Origin: Nocardiopsis kunsanensis DSM 44524
GTDB taxonomy: Bacteria > Actinomycetota > Actinomycetes > Streptosporangiales > Streptosporangiaceae
NCBI RefSeq assembly: GCF_000340965.1
Contig: NZ_ANAY01000040.1
Coordinates: 1 to 50,568, forward strand
Direction of reading: 5' to 3'
DNA length: 50,568 bases
Shown here: piece after piece, positions 18,903 to 27,511 of the stretch
Numbering within the stretch: the stretch's first letter is position 1
Layout of the letters: every line of letters starts with the position of its first letter
Notes under the pieces: generated by a model
The model's database searches: none
What the model was told of the DNA's origin: nothing
The model's input: only the letters and a program-made list of their open reading frames with translations
Position numbers and translations under genes: made by a program

Positions 18903-19715
18903 ATGGAGATCATCAGGGTCAGTGACCCCGCCGACCCGCGCCTGGCCGACTACACACGACTGCGCGACGTCAACCTGCGCCGCCACCTCGAACACGAGCA
19001 CGGCCTGTTCATGGCCGAGGGCGAGAAGGTCATCCGGCGCGCCGCTGCTGCCGGGTTCACCCCGCGCAGTTTCCTGCTGACCGAACGCCGGGCCCGCGCT
19101 CTGGACGGCCTCGTGACCGGTGCCGACGCCCCCCTGTACGTGGTCGAGGAGGAGACCGCGCGCGAACTGGTCGGCTTCGACCTGCACCGCGGTGCGCTGG
19201 CGGCCTTCCACCGGCGCGCGCTGCCCGACCTGGGAACGGTGCTGGAGAAGGCACGCCGCATCGTGGTTCTGGAGGACCTGGTCGACCACACCAACGTCGG
19301 TGCGATCTTCCGCAGCGCCGCAGGGCTCGGAGTGGACGCCGTCGTGCTCGCCCCCCGGTGCGCCGACCCGCTGTACCGGCGCTCGGTCAAGGTGTCCATG
19401 GGCGCGGTCCTCACCCTGCCGTACACACGTCTGACCGACTGGTACGGCGGACTGGACACACTGCGCGGGGCGGGGTTCCAGCTCATGGCGCTCACCCCGG
19501 GGGAAGAGTCGGTGCCGTTGCGCGAGGCCGTCGCGGGGCTGGACGCCGACACGCGTGTGGGGTTGCTGCTGGGAACCGAAGGGGACGGACTGTCCTCGCG
19601 GTGGCTGGAAGGGGCCACCGCCCGGGTCCACATCCCCATGGCCGACCGGGACGTGGACTCCCTCAACGTCACCGCAGCCGCGGCCGTGGCCTGCTACGAG
19701 CTCGCGCAGAGCTGA
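18903..19715 (+). CDS. TrmH/SpoU-family RNA 2'-O-ribose methyltransferase
   Basis: The product has 270 residues and transfers methyl from S-adenosylmethionine to a ribose 2'-OH in tRNA or rRNA. An N-terminal substrate-binding domain (LFMAEGEKVIRRA, about 34-46) leads to a SPOUT knot domain with motif 1 DHTNVGAIFRSAAGLGVDAVVL, motif 2 LLLGTEGDGLS and motif 3 IPMADRDVDSLNVTAAAAV. The catalytic Arg and knot glycine/serine are present. The start could be ATG 18903 or ATG 18894; 18903 follows AGGAC and gives the conserved MEIIRV. The exact nucleotide target cannot be told from sequence. Its close neighbours are unrelated, so it is probably monocistronic. Confidence 0.92.
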   Translation: MEIIRVSDPADPRLADYTRLRDVNLRRHLEHEHGLFMAEGEKVIRRAAAAGFTPRSFLLTERRARALDGLVTGADAPLYVVEEETARELVGFDLHRGALAAFHRRALPDLGTVLEKARRIVVLEDLVDHTNVGAIFRSAAGLGVDAVVLAPRCADPLYRRSVKVSMGAVLTLPYTRLTDWYGGLDTLRGAGFQLMALTPGEESVPLREAVAGLDADTRVGLLLGTEGDGLSSRWLEGATARVHIPMADRDVDSLNVTAAAAVACYELAQS

Positions 19716-19840
19716 CCGTCCCCGCTCCGGGCTCCCGGGACGCGCCCGAGCCGAACACGCCCCCGCCCCGCCCCTCCGTCCCCGCCGACGACCTAGTGTG
19801 GCGCGTGAGGAGCACCGATGCGGAAAGGTTGTGCAGCCAC

Positions 19841-20761
19841 ATGGGCGGCCGAGCACTCGTGCAGTGGGAACAGAACCGGGACAACGCCCCCGCTTCCCTG
19901 GAGGTCGACCTCTACGCGGGCGGACCCGCGCCCACGAGGGGGCTGGACGGGGTGACCTTCTACCAGGTGCCCTACGCCCCTTCCACGCAGGGCGTGGACG
20001 AGTCCACCGACGTCATCGCGCGCATGCCGAACCTGGAGGTCGTGCAACTGGTCTCGGCCGGCTACGAGCAGGTCCTGCCACTGCTGCCCGACCACGTGAC
20101 CCTGTGCAACGGGCGCGGACTGCACGACGCGAGCACCGCAGAACACACGCTCGCCCTCCTGCTCGCGGCCCAGCGCGACCTGCCCCGGTGGGCCGTCGAC
20201 CAGCGCGACCACCGGTGGGGAACGGTGCCGCAGCGCTCACTGGCCGACTGCCGGGTCCTCATCGTGGGATACGGCAGTATCGGGGCGGCGATCGAGCGAC
20301 GCCTGCTCCCGTTCGAGACCACCGTGACCCGAGTGGCGAGCAGGGCCCGGCCCGAGGAGGACGTGCACGGGGTCGAGGGGTTGCACGAACTCCTGCCCGA
20401 CGCCGACGCGGTCGTCCTGGTCACCCCGCTCACCGAGGCCACCCGCGGCCTGTTCGGGGCACGCGAGTTCGCGCTCCTCGCCGACGACGCACTCGTGGTC
20501 AACGTGGGACGCGGCCCCGTCCTGGACACCGGAGCGCTCCTGGCGCAGAACGGGCGGGTGCGCGCGGCCCTGGACGTCACCGACCCCGAACCGCTGCCGG
20601 CCGACCACCCGCTCTGGGAGGCCCCCGGTGTGTACATCACCCCGCACGTGGCGGGTGGTGCGGCCTCCTTCTACCCGCGTGCACGCGCGTTCATGGACGC
20701 CCAGCTCACGCGCTGGGCGGCTGGAGAACCCCTGGCCAACGTGGTCCGCACCGGACGCTGA
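19841..20761 (+). CDS. D-isomer-specific 2-hydroxyacid dehydrogenase
   Basis: The product has 306 residues and is an NAD(P)-dependent oxidoreductase acting on D-2-hydroxyacids. The C-terminal-inserted Rossmann domain has VGYGSIGAAIE (GxGxxG, about 140-150). The active-site set is visible: Arg in VVNVGRGPVLD, Glu in DVTDPEPLP and His in YITPHVAGG. The N-terminal catalytic half includes VVQLVSAGYEQV and HTLALLLAAQR. ATG 19841 (MGGRALVQW) is the simplest start; a GTG at 19805 would add 12 residues. A long perfect palindrome follows the stop as a terminator. The natural substrate is unknown. Confidence 0.9.
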   Translation: MGGRALVQWEQNRDNAPASLEVDLYAGGPAPTRGLDGVTFYQVPYAPSTQGVDESTDVIARMPNLEVVQLVSAGYEQVLPLLPDHVTLCNGRGLHDASTAEHTLALLLAAQRDLPRWAVDQRDHRWGTVPQRSLADCRVLIVGYGSIGAAIERRLLPFETTVTRVASRARPEEDVHGVEGLHELLPDADAVVLVTPLTEATRGLFGAREFALLADDALVVNVGRGPVLDTGALLAQNGRVRAALDVTDPEPLPADHPLWEAPGVYITPHVAGGAASFYPRARAFMDAQLTRWAAGEPLANVVRTGR

Positions 20762-20770
20762 GGCCGTCCG

Positions 20771-20802
20771 GGCCCCGGACACCGGATCCGGTGTCCGGGG
20801 CC
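20771..20802 (+). terminator. Perfect 32-base palindromic terminator
   Basis: GGCCCCGGACACCGG at 20771-20785 is fully complementary to 20788-20802, nine bases after the dehydrogenase stop. Confidence 0.85.
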
Positions 20803-20846
20803 TCCTCCCGTGCCCGAATGTCGGTCCCGGACGGGAGCCCGGGGAC

Positions 20847-21434
20847 ATGCGGATCGCGGTTGCCCGGTCACGCCGGACGCCACGAGGAACCGCGCCCCCG
20901 GGCGCTGCCCGGGCGCGTCTGCACGGTCTCCCGGTACCCGAGGACCCGGTCCGTAGGACGGGGGAGGGCGCCCACACCCAGCCCGCCCTGTTCGAGCCCG
21001 ACCGCTCCACCCTGCCCCCGGCACCGACCGCCTCACCGCCCTGATCGAGGTCCACGACCAGGTACGCCGCCTGGCAGACCTGCCCGATGCCGGGGACTGC
21101 GCCTGCTGGCCGCGGTGGAGTCGGCGGGCGGGCCCGCGGCGGCCGAGACGAGCCGCGACGGTCTCCCGCTGCGCCCCGACCTCCACGACAGGCTGCCCAC
21201 CGAACTCCTGGGGCCGCGTCCGGCAGCCGGGCAGCGTCCCCGTGTTGCCCGAGGGGCGGGGTGGTTTCCTTCGTGCAGGACGAGGAGGTCCTGCACGTGC
21301 CCGCCGACCGTGCCGGTGCGACGGTGGAGGCGGTCGCCGCCGCCGAACGTGAGGCCCGTGAACTGCTCTTTCCCTCCTCCCCAGTCCGGTTTCCGCTGGT
21401 CACAACCGTTTCGGGCGAGCGAACCCATATCTGA
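20847..21434 (+). pseudogene. Decayed bifunctional 3'-5' exonuclease/DNA polymerase (PolA-like) remnant
   Basis: Three fragments in different frames read like pieces of the actinobacterial exonuclease/polymerase family. ATG 20847 opens MRIAVA and runs through RARLHGLPVP and QPALFEPD to a stop at 21044. A second frame gives DRLTALIEVHDQVRRLADLPDAG (about 21027-21095). A third gives LRLLAAVESAGG, SRDGLPLRPDLHDRL and TELLGPRP (about 21096-21230). The last piece, back in another frame, resembles the polymerase C-terminus: VVSFVQDEEVLHVPADRA and PVRFPLVTTVS (about 21262-21420). The palm/finger core is missing, so besides frameshifts there is a large internal deletion. Family assignment rests on remembered motifs such as HDE-like QDE. 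Confidence 0.65.
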
Positions 21435-21773
21435 CCGTGTTCCGACGTCACGCACGGAAAATGAACCGTTCCATGAACAATTCTCCCCGCCGGGCAAGGA
21501 GGACGAGGATCTTCGTTCGAAGGGTGTGAACCGCTCTCCAGTGGAGTTTTCCCAGGGTACGGAGACCCTGTGCCGCAGGGGATCCCGCACGTGATGCAAA
21601 AATCCCGAAAGGACGCGTGGTGTCCGGGGGGTGGACGTCCGATATCGGACAGCTTCGGATCCTTGCAAACTCGGTGCGGCACGACCATTCTGGTCTCCCG
21701 GAAACCATCGACGGGCCGTGCGGCGCAGGGGGAACCGGTCCCCGAACGGCCAGAGGAAGGGTGAGATCTCCCC
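21435..21773 (+). other. Leader region upstream of the NlpC/P60 gene
   Basis: No coding frame is supported. The region is AT-richer than its surroundings and holds a 14-base perfect palindrome (21637-21650) and a segment with AGGGGGAACC and AAGGGTGAGA near 21727-21765. Wall-hydrolase genes in actinobacteria often have c-di-AMP riboswitch leaders, but I could not fold a full ydaO-type structure here. Confidence 0.45.
21637..21650. promoter_or_regulatory. Perfect 14-base palindrome, possible operator
   Basis: GTCCGATATCGGAC is fully self-complementary and sits 124 bases before the NlpC/P60 start. It could be an operator or part of a leader structure; no regulator is identified. Confidence 0.35.
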
Positions 21774-22970
21774 GTGCGAACCCGTGCCCGCGCCTGTAGC
21801 TCCGCGGCCCTGGTGGCCGCTTTCACGGCCTTGGGAGCCGGCCCTGTCTGGGCCGAGCCCGTGGTCGAGGACCGCCCGCCGGTGAGCCAGCAGATCGCCG
21901 CTGCCCCCGCCGCCCCCGACTCCGAGGCCCGGCCCAGCGGCTCCGACCCCCGTGCGGACGACGAGGCCGAGGAGGCCACACCGGACACCGCCGACACCGA
22001 CGACCTCGACGGTGACATCCCTGTGGCCCCCTTCGACGGGGCCCGCAGTGTCGAGTACTTCGCGGTCGCCCCCGAGAGCCTGCCGCGCGAGGCCGTGGAG
22101 GCGGTCCGCGGCATCGAGGGGGTCGAGGACGCCCTCCACGTGGACGCCGCACGTTTGGAGGTCGAGGGGGAAGAGACCTCGCTGCTGGGCGTGAACCCCT
22201 CCCTGTTCCGCAACCACGCGCCCGAACCCTCCGCCGAGTCCGACGACATCTGGCAGGGCGTGGCCGAGGGCGCCATCGCCCTGTCCAAGGACGCCGGCAC
22301 CGAACGCGGCCTCGACGTCGGCACCGACGTGGCCGTCGCGGGCGGTGAGGGCGAGGTCTCGATGGAGGTGTGGACCCACGCCACGTCCGGGATCTCCGGG
22401 ATCGACGCCCTGGTCTCCCGCGAGCGCGCGGCCGAGCTCGGTATGCCCGAGGGCAACGCACTCGTGATCTCCGCGCCCGACGCGGACCTGGCACAGCTGA
22501 ACGAGGACCTCGAGCAGGCCCTGGAGGGCCAGGACGCCTCCCTGCAGCTGGTCACCGACGCACCCGAACCGATGACCGAGGGCGAGGCCGTGCCGCCCAC
22601 GGTCGTGGAAGAGGTCATCGCCAACGCCGAGACCCAGCTGGGAGTGCCCTACGTGTGGGGCGGCACGACCCCGAACGAAGGGTTCGACTGCTCGGGCCTG
22701 CTCCAGTGGGCCTTCGCCGAGGCCGGTGTCAGCATCCCGCGTGTCACCCACGACCAGTGGAACGCAGGCACCCGCGTCGACTACGCGGACATGGAACGCG
22801 GTGATCTCATCTTCTGGCGCTCCGACCCCACGGCGCCCGAGTACATCTCCCACGTGGCCATCTACCTCGGTGAGGACCAGATGTTGGAGGCGCCGCGCAC
22901 CGGCCTGGACGTGCAGGTCACCCCGGTGCGGACGGAGAATCTCGCGGGCGTGGTGCGCGTCCACGCCTGA
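21774..22970 (+). CDS. Secreted NlpC/P60 peptidoglycan endopeptidase
   Basis: The product has 398 residues. A signal peptide (RTRARACSSAALVAAF through GPVWA, cleavage near 27) is followed by an acidic Ala/Pro linker and a central non-catalytic region (70-270). The C-terminal NlpC/P60 domain (about 275-398) has LGVPYVWGGTTPNEGFDCSG with the catalytic Cys, and the His in YISHVAIYLG. It cleaves peptide cross-links of peptidoglycan outside the cell. The GTG at 21774 is an arguable start because its ribosome site (GGGTGAG) is distant, but the signal peptide begins here. A strong terminator follows, and the group IIC intron is inserted directly behind it. Confidence 0.92.
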   Translation: MRTRARACSSAALVAAFTALGAGPVWAEPVVEDRPPVSQQIAAAPAAPDSEARPSGSDPRADDEAEEATPDTADTDDLDGDIPVAPFDGARSVEYFAVAPESLPREAVEAVRGIEGVEDALHVDAARLEVEGEETSLLGVNPSLFRNHAPEPSAESDDIWQGVAEGAIALSKDAGTERGLDVGTDVAVAGGEGEVSMEVWTHATSGISGIDALVSRERAAELGMPEGNALVISAPDADLAQLNEDLEQALEGQDASLQLVTDAPEPMTEGEAVPPTVVEEVIANAETQLGVPYVWGGTTPNEGFDCSGLLQWAFAEAGVSIPRVTHDQWNAGTRVDYADMERGDLIFWRSDPTAPEYISHVAIYLGEDQMLEAPRTGLDVQVTPVRTENLAGVVRVHA

Positions 22971-22987
22971 TCCGTGCACTCGCCCCA

Positions 22988-23021
22988 GGGCACCCCGGTC
23001 TTCACACCGGGGTGCCCTTTT
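22988..23021 (+). terminator. Intrinsic terminator of the NlpC/P60 gene and intron target hairpin
   Basis: A 12-bp perfect stem (22988-22999 with 23006-23017), a CTTCAC loop and a TTTT run follow the NlpC/P60 stop. The intron starts eight bases after the stem, the typical position for class C introns. Confidence 0.9.
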
Positions 23022-23641
23022 CGTGGTACGCCCGGCATGGGCAGTTGCTTGAGGGTGAAAGTCCCTTGCGGGAAGAGATGGTGCTAACCGCGAGCCGGAG
23101 GCAACGGCGTCATCGCGAGGTGGGGTCGGAAGGAAGCCCGAGGCGAAACCCTGCACTGAGGAACACGAACCGTGTATGAGGCATATCCGTCGGGGTGAGC
23201 CCGCTACGTAGGGTGAAGCCCGTCACCGTCAAGACGGCGGAGTGTAAACACGGCAGGGGTAGGGGGACAGTAGCTGTTCTTACCCGGGGAGGTCTGCCTG
23301 GGTGTCGGTTGTGCTGAGGATGTCGCCGCGCCGACGGCTGGTCCTGTAAAGGGCTGGCTGACCAGGCAGAAGTCAGCAGAGGTCGTAGTACCAGCCGGGA
23401 TCAGATGGTGGGCTGGGAAGGGCCGAACGTTGGAATGAGACGGAATATCTGGTGCTGCTCGTGCCCGCCGCGGTGAGCGCGGCCATCCCACGCGTGTGGG
23501 TCAACAGGGGGAGGTAGCGGTGCATACGCGAGATAACCCTGTTGGGCGTAGTGGTGGGTCGGCGCACTCCGGGGAAGCCGTTTCCCGCCCTGAGGGGGCC
23601 TGTGGGGGGAATTCCTGTCACCGGCCAACCTTGGGGCGGCG

Positions 23642-24862
23642 TTGAGACGCGTCCAGGCCAATAAGGGCGCACCCGGTGTGGACGGAGTCAGGACCGAGGA
23701 GCTTCGGGACTGGCTGCGCGAGTACTGGGAGCAGGTCCGTGCGGACCTCGACGCGGGGAGCTACCGGCCGCAGCCGGTTCGCCGGGTGACGATCCCCAAA
23801 CCTGGCGGCGGCGAGCGGATGTTGGGGGTTCCCACGGCACTGGACCGGTTGATCCAGCAAGCGTTGGCGCAGGTGCTCACACCCGTCTTCGATCCCCACT
23901 TCAGTGGTGCCAGTTTCGGTTTTCGCCCCGGTAAGTCGGCGCACCAGGCGGTGCGCGCGGCCCGGCGGGCGATCGCGGACGGGCACCGGTGGGTGGTGGA
24001 TGTGGATCTGGACCGGTTCTTCGACCGGGTCAACCACGACATGGTGATGGCGCGTCTTGCGCGCAAAGTCAAGGACCGTCAGGTGCTCAAGCTCGTGCGC
24101 CGGTTCCTTGAGGCCGGTGTGATGATCGACGGGGTCAAGCTCCCGGTGGCGGAGGGGACCCCGCAAGGGAGTCCGTTGTCTCCACTGTTGTCGAACATCA
24201 TGCTGGACGAGTTGGACCGGGAGTTGTTCGAGCGCGGGCACCGGTTCGTGCGCTATGCCGATGACCTTCGGGTGTTCGTGCGTAGCGAGCGGGCTGCCCA
24301 GCGGGTGTTGGACTCCATCACCAAGGTGGTGGAGAAGCGATTGAGGTTGAAGGTGAACCGGGAGAAGTCCTCGGTCTCTCGCGCGTCCAAGGCGACGCTG
24401 TTGGGTTTCGGGTTCTACTTCTCCCGCAAAGGGGTGGGTACCCGATTGGCTTCGAAGTCGATCACTCGGCTCAAGGAGCGGATCCGGGAGCTCACCTCGC
24501 GGAGGTGGTCGGTGGCGATGGAGTATCGCCTCGATCGGCTCAATCGGTTCATCACCGGGTGGATGGGCTACTTCCGGCTCGCGGACGCCAAACGGCTGTT
24601 CCGTGATCTGGACGAGTGGCTACGGCGCAGGTTGCGCCAGATCCGGTGGAAGGAGTGGAAGCGACCCGCGACTCGTCGAACGATGTTGCGGAAGTTGGGC
24701 ATCCCGGACTTCAAGGCTCGGGAGTGGTCCAGCTCTGGCAAGGGGTACTGGCGGATCGCGAACTCGTGGATCCTGGCCCGGTCGCTGCCCAACGCCTATT
24801 GGGATGACCTTGGTTTGCGTTCGCTGAGCCAGGTCTACCGTCGTTTCTCACAGGCGGTCTGA
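23642..24862 (+). CDS. ltrA: Group II intron-encoded reverse transcriptase/maturase
   Basis: The protein has about 406 residues with the RT blocks NKGAPGVDG (RT0/1), YRPQPVRRVTIPKPGGGERMLG, FGFRPGKSAHQAV, DVDLDRFFDRVNHD, GTPQGSPLSPLLSNIML and the YADD active site (near 205). These are followed by a GIIM maturase domain (WLRRRLRQIRWKEW, LGIP, GYWRIANSW). No endonuclease domain is present, as usual for class C. The first in-frame conventional start is this TTG, but homology (LSPANLGAALRRV) extends back to about 23612, where only CTG codons occur after an in-frame TGA at 23591. The start is therefore non-canonical or the N-terminus is shortened. The protein assists intron splicing and mobility. 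Confidence 0.88.
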   Translation: MRRVQANKGAPGVDGVRTEELRDWLREYWEQVRADLDAGSYRPQPVRRVTIPKPGGGERMLGVPTALDRLIQQALAQVLTPVFDPHFSGASFGFRPGKSAHQAVRAARRAIADGHRWVVDVDLDRFFDRVNHDMVMARLARKVKDRQVLKLVRRFLEAGVMIDGVKLPVAEGTPQGSPLSPLLSNIMLDELDRELFERGHRFVRYADDLRVFVRSERAAQRVLDSITKVVEKRLRLKVNREKSSVSRASKATLLGFGFYFSRKGVGTRLASKSITRLKERIRELTSRRWSVAMEYRLDRLNRFITGWMGYFRLADAKRLFRDLDEWLRRRLRQIRWKEWKRPATRRTMLRKLGIPDFKAREWSSSGKGYWRIANSWILARSLPNAYWDDLGLRSLSQVYRRFSQAV

Positions 24863-24866
24863 CGAA

Positions 24867-24896
24867 CCGCCGGATGCGGGCCCGCATGTCCGGTGG
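24867..24896 (+). other. Intron domain V (catalytic hairpin)
   Basis: The lower stem CCGCCGGA/TCCGGTGG has eight pairs including one G-U. A TG bulge follows, then the upper stem TGCG/CGCA with a GGCC loop. The catalytic triad is CGC, and the loop is not GNRA. It starts five bases after the maturase stop codon. Confidence 0.85.
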
Positions 24897-24936
24897 TGTG
24901 GGAGGCGGGTCGGGCGACCCGACCCGCCTACCCGAT

Positions 24937-25393
24937 TTCCGAATGTGACCGGAATTCCGTGCGCCGCATTTCCTCGCGGGCCATTGAATTGGACCCGTGG
25001 TAAAAGGGCGGGTCCGAATGCCTGTACACACAAAACACGTGGGCCGTGGCACTGCTCGGGAAGCAGCACCACGGCCCACGGATCTCTCCTTGTCCGAACA
25101 ACCCAGCCGGGAGGGGAAGGCAGGTCTCGGTGAGGAGGGGAGAAGCAGGGACGCCACTGAGGGAGGGGGAGACAGTCGCGCACCCTGCCGGGGAAAGTAT
25201 GGAGTTCTGTACAGGAACGCTACACGATGGTTGTCGCGTTTCCCGTCACTGGATCTACATAAGCAGTGACACGGAGATTTTGCAAGAGGTCGGACCAAGA
25301 GAGGAGCACAGTACGAAGTCCGCTCTTCCCGAAACCCCTTCCCGCACGGCCGACAGGGTACTGGAACAGCCGACTCCGCTTCCGGCTCCTGCC
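24937..25393. other. Intergenic region between intron and ggt
   Basis: This is the 3' exon side of the intron followed by a non-coding stretch. No supported gene is seen on either strand. The notable element is a 43-base hairpin at 25038-25080. Confidence 0.55.
25038..25080 (-). terminator. Large two-part hairpin, likely terminator for the ggt transcript
   Basis: A 12-bp perfect outer stem (25038-25049 with 25069-25080) encloses an inner TGCT/AGCA stem. On the minus strand it is followed by TGTTTTGTG, so it would act about 310 bases beyond the ggt stop. Confidence 0.6.
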
Positions 25394-27205
25394 TCAGCGC
25401 CCGGCCGCGTATCCCTGTGCGCCCCGCGCGTCGGCGGCGGCACGCAGCTCACCGGTGTCGGGGTCGCGGCCCACCGCGGCCAACCGTCCGAGCGACCAGG
25501 ACCCGGCGACGGTGACCTCGTGCCCGCGCCTCCGCATCTCCTCGACGGTTTCCGGTCCGACCTCGGGCTCCACGACGAGGTCGCCGGGCACGGTCTCACG
25601 CGGGTGGAAAGAGCTCGGAAACGCGTTGGTGTGGAACATCGGGGCGTCCAGGGCCTCCTGCAGGTCCTCGGTACCGTGCAGGATCCGCAGCAGCGCCGTG
25701 AAGGTCCACTGGTCCTGCTGGTCGCCGCCGGGGGTGCCGATGGCGAGCACCGCCTGCCCGTCCTCGCGGGTCACCAGGGTCGGCGACAGGGTCGTGCGCG
25801 GGCGGCGCCCCGGGGCCAGGGCATTGGGGGAGTGCTCGTCGAGCCAGAACATCTGAGCACGGGTGCCGAGCGGGAACCCGAGCTCGGGCACGACGGGTGA
25901 GCTCGACAGCCACCCGCCGCTGGGGGTGGCCGAGACCATGTTGCCGCGGGCATCGACCACGTCCAGGTGGCAGGTGTCCCCGCGCCGGTCGGCGGGGTCG
26001 GCGGCGTTGCGCACCGTCGGTTCCCCGGTGGTGCGGTCCTGCGCGGCCTTCCCGGGCAGATAGGACGGCGGCATGTAGGGCGTGCGGGAACCCGGAGCGC
26101 CCGGGCGCTGCTCCAGGCTCGCAGCGGCGTCCTCGACCAGCCCCGCACGGGACCGGGCGTACTCGGCGGACAGGAGCTCCTCCAGGGGCACGTCAGTGTG
26201 GTCCGGGTCGCCGTACCAGGCCTCGCGGTCGGCGAAGACGAGCTTGGCGGCCTCGGTCACCCGGTGTACGAAGTCGGGGTCGGCCCCCTCGCGTGAGCTG
26301 CCCGCCAGCTCCCCGGTGCCCAGGGCTTCGGCCAGGCGCAACTGCTGGAGCATGGTCGGCCCCTGGCCCCACGGCCCGGTCTTGTGCACGGTGTGCACAC
26401 CGTGGCGCACCGAGACCGGATCCTCGTAACGGGCGCTCCACTCGGCCAGGTCCTGACCGCACAGGAACGCACGCTGGGGCCGGCCGGTCGAGCTGGGCAC
26501 GTCCTCGGACAGGAAACCGTCCAGCGCCTCGGCCATGAAACCCTGGGACCATGCCCGGCGAGCGGCGTCGATGCCGGCCTCGCGCCCGGCCCCGGCCGCT
26601 TCGGACTCGGTGACCAGACGCCGGTACGTTGCGGCCAGAGCCGGATTGCGCAGCCGGGAACCGGGGGCCGGGGGGCTGCCGTGGGGCAGGTACAGCTCCG
26701 CCGAACCCGCCCAGTGCCGGCCGAAGACCGGGGCGAGCGACTCCACGGCCGCCGCGACCCTGGGCAGCACGGGATAACCGCGCTCGCACAGGCCGATGGC
26801 GTGGTCGAGGACCTCACGCACACCCATGGTCCCGTGGTCGCGCAGCAGAAGCATCCACGCGTCGAAGGCACCCGGGACCGTGGCGGCCAGCACCCCGCTG
26901 CCGGGGACACGGTCGAGCCCGAGTGCGGTGTAGGCACCGATCGTCGCCCCGGCGGGGGCCACACCCTGCCCGCAGAGCACACGCGCGGGCCCGCCCGCGG
27001 CCTGGAAGACCACGGGTACCTCGCCTCCGGGGCCGTTCAGATGCGGTTCGACGACCTGGAGGGTGAAGCCCGCAGCCACCGCCGCGTCGAAGGCGTTGCC
27101 GCCGCGCTCGAGGACCGACATGCCGGTGGCACTGGCCGACCAGTGGGTGGAAGCGACCATGCCGTAGTCGCCGCGCAGCTGTGGACGAGTGGTCGGGGCT
27201 GGCAT
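25394..27205 (-). CDS. ggt: Gamma-glutamyltransferase family protein
   Basis: The product has 603 residues. It belongs to the self-processing Ntn-hydrolases that hydrolyse or transfer gamma-glutamyl groups, for example from glutathione. Family marks are NAFDAAVAAGFTLQVVEPHLNGPGGE (about 37-62), KTGPWGQGPTMLQQL, ADREAWYGDPD and the autocleavage Thr in RRGDTCHLDVVDARGNMVSATPSGGW (near 410), followed by NALAPGRRPRTTLSPTLV and the glycine-rich AIGTPGGDQQDQW. No signal peptide is seen, so it may be cytoplasmic, unlike the periplasmic E. coli enzyme. ATG 27205 is preceded by GAGGAGG nine bases upstream. Mycothiol-producing actinomycetes carry such paralogues, and the substrate may differ. Confidence 0.9.
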   Translation of the reverse strand: MPAPTTRPQLRGDYGMVASTHWSASATGMSVLERGGNAFDAAVAAGFTLQVVEPHLNGPGGEVPVVFQAAGGPARVLCGQGVAPAGATIGAYTALGLDRVPGSGVLAATVPGAFDAWMLLLRDHGTMGVREVLDHAIGLCERGYPVLPRVAAAVESLAPVFGRHWAGSAELYLPHGSPPAPGSRLRNPALAATYRRLVTESEAAGAGREAGIDAARRAWSQGFMAEALDGFLSEDVPSSTGRPQRAFLCGQDLAEWSARYEDPVSVRHGVHTVHKTGPWGQGPTMLQQLRLAEALGTGELAGSSREGADPDFVHRVTEAAKLVFADREAWYGDPDHTDVPLEELLSAEYARSRAGLVEDAAASLEQRPGAPGSRTPYMPPSYLPGKAAQDRTTGEPTVRNAADPADRRGDTCHLDVVDARGNMVSATPSGGWLSSSPVVPELGFPLGTRAQMFWLDEHSPNALAPGRRPRTTLSPTLVTREDGQAVLAIGTPGGDQQDQWTFTALLRILHGTEDLQEALDAPMFHTNAFPSSFHPRETVPGDLVVEPEVGPETVEEMRRRGHEVTVAGSWSLGRLAAVGRDPDTGELRAAADARGAQGYAAGR

Positions 27206-27511
27206 CGGGGCAGGCCTCCTCGGGCAGGGGAGAGGCGCGTCCCGGGACGCGCCAGGAGGGAGCGGGGGACCGGCGGGACTCGTGTCCGCGGGGCGACCGT
27301 ATCGGACCGAGAAGTGCACAGCGATAACGATTCGTCCGCCGAGGAGGCCGGAGGGAGCGAACCCGCCGGGGCGGTCCGGGCAACGTCCTGGAGAGGTACG
27401 GAGGAGATGGTGGGAGCGGCCCGGAGCCCCGGCACAGCACAGGGTCCACCCGGGTGCGACGGCGGTCGACGGTGCGTGCGCACCGCCGACCGGCCCTGCG
27501 CAGCCCGCACC
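27206..27511. other. Intergenic region upstream of ggt
   Basis: No gene is supported on either strand. It should contain the ggt promoter and the 3' end of the upstream secreted-protein transcript; I see no clear hairpin or operator. Confidence 0.5.

Larger units (their letters stand above)
23026..24936 (+). mobile_element. Group IIC intron, near full length (1911 bases)
   Basis: The RNA matches class C introns such as that of Oceanobacillus iheyensis. The 5' end is GTACGCCCGGCATGGGC (consensus GTGYG), followed by GGGTGAAAGTCCC, GAGGAACACGAAC, TTCTTACCCGGGGAGGTCTG and GCAGAAGTCAGCAGAGGTC-type domain I-III signatures. Then come the maturase reading frame, domain V at 24867-24896 with the CGC triad, and domain VI with a bulged A at 24930 and a 3' end CCCGAT. 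It lies right after a transcription terminator, the known target of this class. No target-site duplication is expected. Presence of both ends and all catalytic elements suggests splicing competence, subject to the maturase start problem. Confidence 0.9.

Noticed and set aside
21570..21770. c-di-AMP (ydaO-type) riboswitch before the NlpC/P60 gene
   Set aside because: Single boxes look similar, but the characteristic GAATCCGACAGCTAACC-type segment and closing P1 pairing could not be found in the right order.
23040..23640. CRISPR array or small RNA cluster in the repetitive-looking region before the maturase
   Set aside because: No spaced direct repeats; the sequence matches domain I-III signatures of a group IIC intron.
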